This document shows, in pieces, positions 1 through 6,893 of a DNA stretch of 13,084 bases. A program made the translations under genes and the position numbers. Origin of the DNA: CAYJBP01 sp964368605 (GTDB lineage: Bacteria; Bacillota; Dehalobacteriia; UBA4068); the NCBI GenBank assembly GCA_964368605.1, contig CAYJBP010000071.1, positions 1 through 13,084 on the forward strand, given 5' to 3'. Position 1 is the first letter of the stretch. The number at the start of each line of letters is the position of its first letter. Below the pieces are notes generated by a model. The model saw only the letters and a program-made list of their open reading frames with translations, searched no databases and was not told where the DNA came from.

Positions 1-1
1 G

Positions 2-3000
2 CCTTTTGTGCAAGCGCAAGCTACGGGGAGCGAGCAGGTAGGTGATCAGTGGGTTGATTATTCCGGTGAGAATCCTACTTTTGCTGCTAATGGTAGTATA
101 ATTACAGATGGTGCTAATGCTACACCCGTCGTTATGTCAGGATCACAGTCCTATGATAATGGCGTAGAAGTTAGCAAAATAGCTACTGCGGTTGCCGGTA
201 TGGAAAATATCTTTGATATTGAATTGAAGGTAACAGTACCGGTTACTACAATTTCTAATGAAGTAGAAACGACAGTACCTGCCAATAGTGCTACTGTTTT
301 GGTTTTAGATACTTCCGGCTCTATGAAGGGCAATATTACATCTATGCAAAATGCCGCTAAATCTTTCCTTGTTGCTTTTGGTCAAGAGGATGGCGCATTT
401 TATAGTGTAGAACATACTAATATTAAAAGAATGGTAGCCGTTGTTGATTATGATAGTGCTGGTGTTGCAAAAATGGTAGACAGTGTTTACTGGTTTAATG
501 TTGCTACCCAAGCCGGTTATAATCAAGCGGTAAGAGCAATCGATAATATTAGTAGCGCCGAGGGAGGAACTTTTACTCAAGGCGGTCTTTTGGTTGCTAA
601 AACTTTATTAGCTAATAATACTGATGTTTCTGGTATATCAAATAGGAATGTAATTTTATTTGCTGATGGTGCTCCTACCTATAGCGATGACAAATATGAC
701 GGCTATAATAGTAAAAGTGAAGATAATCACCCAAATAGTGTACCTGAAGGTTCCTATTTAGCCGAAATATCTGCCTTTACAGAATATTCTTTTGCTGGTA
801 GTAAAGAGGATTGGTGGGGTGATATATATCCCTCCGATGGTAATGGTAACGATGAAGATAGCGAACATCATGCCGACAATATTGCAGTTGCCAACTATTT
901 AAAGAGCGATAGTTTTGCCTGCAAAGCTGATGTGTTTACTGTTTTTTACGGCAGCACAACTGCCAATAACTATCAAACACGTATTAATTTCTTTAAGCAA
1001 TTAGGTACAGATACTACTACTACCTATAATAAATCAGCTGCCAATGTAGCAGAACTTAACCAGGCTTTTGCCGATATCTCTACAACCATTAAAGATGAGA
1101 CTACCGAAACTGTTTATGCTAATGGTACAGTAACCGATAATATGGGCGACCATATTCAGTTTATTTCTTATCTTGATTCCACAAACCAGCCTATTGCTGC
1201 TGCTCCGTTAGATGTTACATCTAATGCAACCGGCTTTACCTGGGAATTGAATCCTACCAATGATATTGATACTGATAGCGAAACTAATACCTATAGCTTA
1301 AAATATAGAGTTAAGTTAGCTCCTAATAATATTAGTGATTTAGTTGAAGGCGCTTTTTACCCCACTAATAAAGAAACAACCTTAGAATATAAAATCGGTG
1401 AAGCCGGCACAACTCAAACCGCCTACTTCCCCGTACCCACAGTAAAAGCCTTATTCGGCGAATTATCCTTCGATAAAGTAAACGAAGCAGGTGATGCTTT
1501 ACAAGCCAGCTTCGAATTATTAAGAAGCGAAACTGCAGATGGTGTCTATGCCCATTATAGTTACCCGCAAACCGCTACCGGTTTGGATGCCGGTAAAGTT
1601 GAGCTTACAGGCTTGCCTTATGGCTACTATCAATTAAAAGAAACCGCCGCACCTGCAGGTTATGTTCTTTCCGATGAAGTAGTTAGCTTCCAAGTTCAAG
1701 AAGGCGATATTGTTGGCCTAATGTATGGCGATGTTACCGCTTGGGATAAAGAATTTATCAACTACTATGATACCAAACCGATCGGTATCGATGTAGAAAA
1801 AACCTGGCATGATTTAAATGCTGCCAACAGAACAGATATTACCTTTACTCTTTATCAATATACTGTAAATCCTTTTGATAATGAAGGTAATGTAGATTAT
1901 GAAGCCATCGGTAAAACCGAAATGGCAACATTAACTTTAGAAGCTGCCGATTTTGTCGGTAATGATGTATGGTATGGCACTTTTACTGGCCAATTCCCGA
2001 CAATCAATGCTAATGATGGTAGCAAATACTATTATGCGGTACAAGAGAGCACTATTACCGGCTATAGCCAAACCGGCTATTCGCTAACACCTTCCAGCGC
2101 CGCTGATTCAACTGCAACTGCCAGCAATGAAATTCATCATTTTACCAATACTTTAACTACCATTCCTACTATTGAATTAGATGTAATTAAAAATTGGTAT
2201 ACCCCTCTTACCACAGGCTTAGATAGTATCGAAATTACCTTAACCCGTGCTTATGCCGATGGTAGCGGTGGCTATATTACCGAAACTACTAATGGCGAAG
2301 CCGATGGCACTCCTTGGAGCAAAACCGAAACCATTAGCTTAAGCAAAAATGCTGCCGGCCAATATGTAGGCAAAACCTCGGAATTACCTATGTATAATGC
2401 TAACTTAAAAGCTTATAAGTATATGATTACCGAAATTGCTTCTACCGGCTATACCGTTTATTACAATAATCAAGAAGTTATTGTAGATGGCGCAACCACT
2501 GAAAGCTTTGAAATTTCTAATATCTATAATGTAGGTAGTACCGAAATTGCAGGCGCAAAATCCTGGAGTATCCCGGAAGGCTATGCTAAGCCGTCCATTA
2601 CCATTACCCTTTTAGCCGATGGCGCAAATGCAGGTAAAGCTGCTATTAGCTTGCCTCATGCCGGTGTTGAAGGCGATGCTGCTTGGGCTTATAGCTTTGG
2701 CGAGTTGCCCGTTTATAAATGGGTAGGTGTGGATGCTAATGATAATAATATCATCGAAGCAAGCGAAGTTACCGGTGTAAAAATGATTACTTACACCGTT
2801 GAGGAAGCCTTTGCAGGCGGCGATGCTGTAGCAGCCCTTTATACCTCCACCGTTAGCGGCACCAATATTAGCAATAGCTATATTGGCGAGCAATATGATA
2901 TTATCCTTAACAAAACCTGGCAAGGTACTGATACTCCGCAAATTACCTATACCTTAAGCCGTTCTTATGCCGATGGCGCTGAAACCAAAACCGAAACAGT

Positions 3001-6000
3001 AGATACCTTTGATCGTACCGGAAATGTAAATGGGGAAACATTAATTACTGTACCTAAAGTACATCCCACTACCGGCGCTAGCTATACCTATACTTTAGCA
3101 GAAGCAATCCCTGCCGGTTATTATCAAGTAAGCTCTACCGGTGCCGAAATTGCCGAGGCTACTGCCGATGACGCTAATGATACCATAACCTTTGGTTTTG
3201 TAAATGCAAAATCGGCTATGGATACCTTTACCATCGGTGGCCAAAAAGTTTGGTTGCAACCTGACGATTTAGCAGGTAATGAACCTACTGTTACCATTAC
3301 TTTAAGCAATAATGTTAATGCAGAAACTAAAACTTATACCTTGCCTAATAATGATGACGGCACTTGGACTTACAGCTTTACCGGTTTAGCTACCCATCAT
3401 CAAGTAACCGATCCTACCGATAATAGCTTAAGCGAAGTATTAATCGAGTACACTGTAAGAGAAAGCTTTACAGATGCTGATTATACTGCTGCAGGTTCTT
3501 ATCAAGGTTTAACCATTGATGCTAATAACAAGATTACCGACACCATTAATGCCGAAACCTCTTATGCAAATAGTGTAAACTTTATCAATGAGCGCAATGA
3601 TTTAGAAGAATATACCGTTGATATCGAGATTACCAAATCTTGGATTGGTTGGCCGAGTGCTATCGATAAGCCTGCTTTAGAATTCGTATTAATGCAAGGC
3701 GCAGATGAAATTGCCAGCACTGATTTAGCTGCAGGCGGTAGCAGTGCCACCATTACTGTTCCTAAATATGATAGCGCCCATAATATAATTGATTATACTA
3801 CCGGCTATACCGTAGTAGAAAATATTACTACCGAGAATTATACCACCCAATTTAATGGTTCTGTGGGTAACATTATTAAAGATGCTAGCGGTGATGATTA
3901 TTCCGTAGCTGCAACTAATACCTTTATTACCCCTTATGCCCCGATTAGTGCTACTAAAACTTGGAATGCCCCGGCAGATAAAATTGTTGATATTACTGTA
4001 AAATTATTCCAAAATGATGTAGAAGTAGTATCTGTAACCAGAGATACCCAAGATGCTACAAATGCTAATGCTCATATTATCAACTTTGTAGGTACATCGC
4101 ATGGTTATGATGCAGCTAAAGGCGGCTGGCCGGTTTATGATGCCAATGGTAACCCCTTTAACTATGAAGTTGTAGAAACCGCTATTACCGGCTTTAATGC
4201 TCCTCAATATGCTCCGGTTGGCAAATTTAATTTAGTCAGTGGCGGTTCGGTATCGATTACCAATAACTTTAATTATGAGAATGCTAATCAAGACATTCCT
4301 GTAATCAAGTACTGGCAAGGTCCTACCGGTGGCATGCGTGATACTATCACCATCAACCTCCATCGTGCCGATACTGATGCAATTGTTTTAACTCAAGAAT
4401 TAACTCCTGCCGCCGGCGATGTTTCCAATACTATCACATTTAACAATGTAGCTATTTATGATAGTGCCAGCGGTGAAGCTATCGATTATTATGCCAGCGA
4501 AACCTTTGGTGCAAATCCCTCTTATGCCTTAGTAACCGAGTATACTGAAGCTGATGCTGAAGAAGATTTAATTTTAACCAACAGAATTATTCAAGATAAT
4601 ACCATAACTGTTGATGTTGAAAAGATTTGGGTAGATAATACCTTTGTAAGACCTGAAAATTCTACTGTTGATGTAGTATTGGTAATTGACACTGTAGAGA
4701 GCAATGATGAAGCTCATACCGTAACCTTAGGTTTAGGCGATCCTGCCGATTGGACATATCAATGGTCCGGTTTACCTAAATACAATGCCAATAATCAAGA
4801 AATTAGCTATTCGGTAGCCGAGGTAGATTCTACTATTCCTGAAGGCTATACCGCTATTGCTCAAACCGTAAAAGGCGAAGATGGTAACTTTGCAGCTACC
4901 ATTACCAATACCTATGAATTGTATCGTTATCAAGTAATTCGTGAGTATTATCGAATCGAAAATGGTGTAAGCACTAAAATTAACACCGCAGAGGAAACCG
5001 AGCAAGCTTTAACCGAAGCACAACTTGCAACAGTTGTAGGTAATGATAGCCGCATCGTAACTATAAGCGAAGCTTTGGCCAATAGTGCTAATCGCCCGGT
5101 AGACAATGGCATTACCTATGATTATAATGAAGCTGCTTCGCAACCTTCCACAACTGCTTTAGAAAAAGGCCAATTGCAAACAATTAAACTTGTTTATGAA
5201 GACACTATTGCCGATGCTCCTGAATTAACTATTGGCAAGGCCGTAAGTGATGAAAACCCGATGCTTGGCGAAACAGTAAGCTATACCTTAACTGTTACCA
5301 ATACCGGTAATGTTACCAGAGATATTACCGTAGCCGACACTATGTTTGGCAATGGCGCTTTGAATATAGCAACCGATTATGCCGGCAGCTATACTACAAA
5401 TGCAACCAGTATTATCTTTGAAGATGTAGTACCGGGTGGCAGCTTTGATATCACCTATGATTATTTAACTACAAGCAGAGGCGATATTGCCAATACTGCT
5501 ACTGCTACTATGACTGGTGCATCTGATCAATCTACCGTTACCATTAATGTTCGCGAGCCAGGTTTAGGTTTAACTAAAACTGCTCAAAGCAGCATAGTTT
5601 TAGGCAATGTCTTAAGCTATACCTTAACTGTTGTAAATGATGGTAATATCGATTTACAGCAAGTTATCCTAGCCGATGATATGTTTGATGGCCGTGCAAC
5701 CAATATTGCTATCGATGGTGTGGCTGTTGATATGAGCGCTACCAGCACTGTATATGATGTAATTAATAATACCTTAGAATTAGGCGATATGGCCGCAGGC
5801 GCTTCGTTAACTATTACCTATAGCTATATCCCTGTTGCAACCGGTCCGGTAATCAATGATGCCATGGTAATGGATATTGATGAATTATCTATTGATACTG
5901 CAACCCATACTGCAACCGTAGTAACGGGCAACACCGATATCGAGCGTGATCCTGATCCGGATAATGATGATGATACCGACGGTGATGTTGTTGAAATCGA

Positions 6001-6232
6001 GCCTGATACTACTCCTTTGGCTCCTGCTCCGATTGTAATTGAAGAGCCTACTACTCCTTTAGCTCCGGCTCCTGCTGAAGAGGTATTGATTATCGAAGAG
6101 GAAACTCCTTTAGGTAATTTACCGCAAACCGGTGCTGCAGGTGTATCTGTACAAATGATGTTAGCTGCAGGCATTATGCTACTTGCCATTTCCGGCTTAG
6201 CCCTTATTCCTAAAGCTAAAAAAGCTAAATAA
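2..6232 (+). CDS. Giant LPQTG cell-wall-anchored adhesin with VWA, SpaA and nine Cna-B domains (5' partial)
   Basis: The protein is probably a sortase-anchored surface adhesin. Residues are counted from the GTG at base 8, but that GTG is most likely an internal Val: the frame stays open to base 2 and reads PFVQAQA-TGSEQ, which looks like the end of a signal peptide with an A-Q-A cleavage site, so the true start lies outside the window. A VWA domain spans about 93-360, with MIDAS motif DTSGS at 101-105, T188 or T190, and the FADG segment near 218-221. A SpaA-like domain follows (about 481-588; K490, E545 and N585 fit an isopeptide triad). Nine Cna-B-type repeats occupy 592-1635. A beta-rich unassigned domain covers 1636-1737, and two DUF11-type domains start near 1738 and 1850. 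The acidic and TPLAPAP-rich tail leads to LPQTG (2038-2042), a hydrophobic helix and a KAKKAK tail. VWA plus isopeptide stalk suggests host or surface binding; the ligand is unknown. No sortase gene is in the window. Confidence 0.93.
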   Translation, partial: PFVQAQATGSEQVGDQWVDYSGENPTFAANGSIITDGANATPVVMSGSQSYDNGVEVSKIATAVAGMENIFDIELKVTVPVTTISNEVETTVPANSATVLVLDTSGSMKGNITSMQNAAKSFLVAFGQEDGAFYSVEHTNIKRMVAVVDYDSAGVAKMVDSVYWFNVATQAGYNQAVRAIDNISSAEGGTFTQGGLLVAKTLLANNTDVSGISNRNVILFADGAPTYSDDKYDGYNSKSEDNHPNSVPEGSYLAEISAFTEYSFAGSKEDWWGDIYPSDGNGNDEDSEHHADNIAVANYLKSDSFACKADVFTVFYGSTTANNYQTRINFFKQLGTDTTTTYNKSAANVAELNQAFADISTTIKDETTETVYANGTVTDNMGDHIQFISYLDSTNQPIAAAPLDVTSNATGFTWELNPTNDIDTDSETNTYSLKYRVKLAPNNISDLVEGAFYPTNKETTLEYKIGEAGTTQTAYFPVPTVKALFGELSFDKVNEAGDALQASFELLRSETADGVYAHYSYPQTATGLDAGKVELTGLPYGYYQLKETAAPAGYVLSDEVVSFQVQEGDIVGLMYGDVTAWDKEFINYYDTKPIGIDVEKTWHDLNAANRTDITFTLYQYTVNPFDNEGNVDYEAIGKTEMATLTLEAADFVGNDVWYGTFTGQFPTINANDGSKYYYAVQESTITGYSQTGYSLTPSSAADSTATASNEIHHFTNTLTTIPTIELDVIKNWYTPLTTGLDSIEITLTRAYADGSGGYITETTNGEADGTPWSKTETISLSKNAAGQYVGKTSELPMYNANLKAYKYMITEIASTGYTVYYNNQEVIVDGATTESFEISNIYNVGSTEIAGAKSWSIPEGYAKPSITITLLADGANAGKAAISLPHAGVEGDAAWAYSFGELPVYKWVGVDANDNNIIEASEVTGVKMITYTVEEAFAGGDAVAALYTSTVSGTNISNSYIGEQYDIILNKTWQGTDTPQITYTLSRSYADGAETKTETVDTFDRTGNVNGETLITVPKVHPTTGASYTYTLAEAIPAGYYQVSSTGAEIAEATADDANDTITFGFVNAKSAMDTFTIGGQKVWLQPDDLAGNEPTVTITLSNNVNAETKTYTLPNNDDGTWTYSFTGLATHHQVTDPTDNSLSEVLIEYTVRESFTDADYTAAGSYQGLTIDANNKITDTINAETSYANSVNFINERNDLEEYTVDIEITKSWIGWPSAIDKPALEFVLMQGADEIASTDLAAGGSSATITVPKYDSAHNIIDYTTGYTVVENITTENYTTQFNGSVGNIIKDASGDDYSVAATNTFITPYAPISATKTWNAPADKIVDITVKLFQNDVEVVSVTRDTQDATNANAHIINFVGTSHGYDAAKGGWPVYDANGNPFNYEVVETAITGFNAPQYAPVGKFNLVSGGSVSITNNFNYENANQDIPVIKYWQGPTGGMRDTITINLHRADTDAIVLTQELTPAAGDVSNTITFNNVAIYDSASGEAIDYYASETFGANPSYALVTEYTEADAEEDLILTNRIIQDNTITVDVEKIWVDNTFVRPENSTVDVVLVIDTVESNDEAHTVTLGLGDPADWTYQWSGLPKYNANNQEISYSVAEVDSTIPEGYTAIAQTVKGEDGNFAATITNTYELYRYQVIREYYRIENGVSTKINTAEETEQALTEAQLATVVGNDSRIVTISEALANSANRPVDNGITYDYNEAASQPSTTALEKGQLQTIKLVYEDTIADAPELTIGKAVSDENPMLGETVSYTLTVTNTGNVTRDITVADTMFGNGALNIATDYAGSYTTNATSIIFEDVVPGGSFDITYDYLTTSRGDIANTATATMTGASDQSTVTINVREPGLGLTKTAQSSIVLGNVLSYTLTVVNDGNIDLQQVILADDMFDGRATNIAIDGVAVDMSATSTVYDVINNTLELGDMAAGASLTITYSYIPVATGPVINDAMVMDIDELSIDTATHTATVVTGNTDIERDPDPDNDDDTDGDVVEIEPDTTPLAPAPIVIEEPTTPLAPAPAEEVLIIEEETPLGNLPQTGAAGVSVQMMLAAGIMLLAISGLALIPKAKKAK
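1781..4912 (+). repeat. Array of nine Cna-B-type protein repeats
   Basis: Nine tandem protein repeats of roughly 105-130 residues start near bases 1781, 2171, 2543, 2894, 3227, 3611, 3941, 4292 and 4601. Each opens with a strand carrying K-x-W (Lys at residues 598, 728, 851, 969, 1080, 1210, 1317, 1434 and 1539). Each has a late strand of the type Y-x-(V/A/L/I)-x-E and closes with an Asn-containing strand such as ITNTY, ISNSY or FINER. In Cna-B domains these Lys, Glu and Asn positions form an intramolecular isopeptide bond, so the array should be a stiff, protease-resistant stalk. The repeats are diverged from each other, so this is an old expansion and not a fresh duplication. Confidence 0.85.
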
Positions 6233-6244
6233 GCAATAAACTTT

Positions 6245-6286
6245 AAGAGGCTGTCGCAAAAACTGCGACAGCCTCTTGTTTTTTAG
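6245..6286 (+). terminator. Rho-independent terminator of the adhesin gene
   Basis: A perfect 14-bp stem, AAGAGGCTGTCGCA (6245-6258) with TGCGACAGCCTCTT (6264-6277), closes a 5-base AAAAC loop and is followed by GTTTTTTAGTTTT. It begins 12 bases after the adhesin stop codon, which is the expected place for its terminator. Confidence 0.93.
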
Positions 6287-6496
6287 TTTTATTTAGATAG
6301 TGGGGGATACTTAGGGATTTTTGTTTTGCTGCCTGTTGTTTGTTGGATTGTAGGATATTTATATTTATTGGCGGATATTTTGGGTTGTTAGGTTTTATTG
6401 TTTTTATTTATGTTTGTTGTTGTTTCTTGTATTGTAAGGCTATATTGTCCCTTCCTCCGTTTGCTTATATAGTTACTTTTATCGCAGAGGGGGATT

Positions 6497-6533
6497 GTTA
6501 CTTTTTGGTCGCAAAAAGTAACCAAAAACGACC
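6497..6533. repeat. Overlapping inverted repeats
   Basis: GTTACTTTTTG (6497-6507) and CAAAAAGTAAC (6512-6522) form a perfect 11-bp inverted repeat around GTCG. A second pairing, GGTCG (6507-6511) with CGACC (6529-6533), uses part of the same bases, so the two folds exclude each other. Function is unknown. Confidence 0.7.
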
Positions 6534-6629
6534 GCTAGTTGCGAAGCGCGGGGCACGCCTGTAGTGTGGACTCGTTTCCGCTAAGGCCGCATAACTCGGA
6601 GCTAAAGCTCCTCAAACAGATGCGCCCTT

Positions 6630-6684
6630 TATTTTTCATTTTCCAGACGGGGCAAAAATCGCCCCACCTGGAAAATGAAAAATA
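6630..6684. repeat. Long hairpin: 17-bp outer stem plus 5-bp G/C inner stem
   Basis: TATTTTTCATTTTCCAG (6630-6646) is perfectly complementary to CTGGAAAATGAAAAATA (6668-6684). Inside it, after an AC/AC internal loop, GGGGC (6649-6653) pairs with GCCCC (6661-6665) around AAAAATC. It lacks a following T-run on either strand and sits far from both stop codons, so it is not an obvious terminator. It could be a mobile palindromic repeat or an RNA processing structure. Confidence 0.8.
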
Positions 6685-6813
6685 CCGCTCCAACTACCTT
6701 TAGCTAGTTTAATAAGTTATCCTATTATATAGGTACTTTGGCTACAAATCTTATTTTCGTTTGTTAGTCTTTTAGGGTGTTTGCAGTTGCCCATATCCAA
6801 CAAAGTTTCTTTG

Positions 6814-6839
6814 CTTACTTTCTTTACAAAGAAAGTAAG
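6814..6839. repeat. 12-bp inverted repeat next to the terminator
   Basis: CTTACTTTCTTT (6814-6825) and AAAGAAAGTAAG (6828-6839) are perfect inverted copies with only AC between them. The element lies immediately downstream, in the - strand sense, of the terminator at 6850-6885. Its role is unknown. Confidence 0.75.
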
Positions 6840-6849
6840 GGTCTTACAA

Positions 6850-6885
6850 AAAAAGGAGCAGCCTGCATGCAGGCTGCTCCTTTTT
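6850..6885 (-). terminator. Palindromic, potentially bidirectional terminator
   Basis: A 26-base perfect palindrome (6855-6880, arms GGAGCAGCCTGCA and TGCAGGCTGCTCC) is flanked by AAAAA on the left and TTTTT on the right, so it presents a stem plus U-run in both directions. On the - strand it starts 9 bases after the stop codon of the PPC-repeat gene and is that gene's likely terminator. It could also stop any read-through coming from the adhesin side. Confidence 0.92.
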
Positions 6886-6893
6886 AATAAAAA

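Larger units (their letters stand above)
6278..6849. other. Gene-free intergenic stretch, G/T-rich then rich in inverted repeats
   Basis: This stretch separates two convergent genes and holds no convincing coding region. Its left part (about 6281-6420) is strongly G/T-biased on the + strand: by hand count 36 G against 5 C in 140 bases. Its right part (about 6497-6839) holds at least four inverted repeats, listed separately. It also holds a GCGAAGC heptamer at 6541-6547 and a GGAGCT-AA-AGCTCC palindrome at 6598-6611. The block resembles intergenic repeat DNA present in several copies per genome, but only one copy is visible here. Confidence 0.6.

Noticed and set aside
5824..6189. 121-codon antisense frame, one of several opposite the adhesin
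   Set aside because: It is the mirror of the acidic and Pro-rich tail of the adhesin, repetitive in Ser/Gly/Ala, with no start signal.
6340..6564. Open frame of 74 codons on the + strand between the two convergent genes
   Set aside because: It lacks a ribosome site, is made of G/T-rich low-complexity sequence and runs into the inverted repeat at 6497-6522. Its Lys/Arg-rich end is simply the translated repeat.
6630..6684. Terminator call for the long hairpin
   Set aside because: No T-run follows on either strand, and both neighbouring genes already have strong terminators beside their stop codons.
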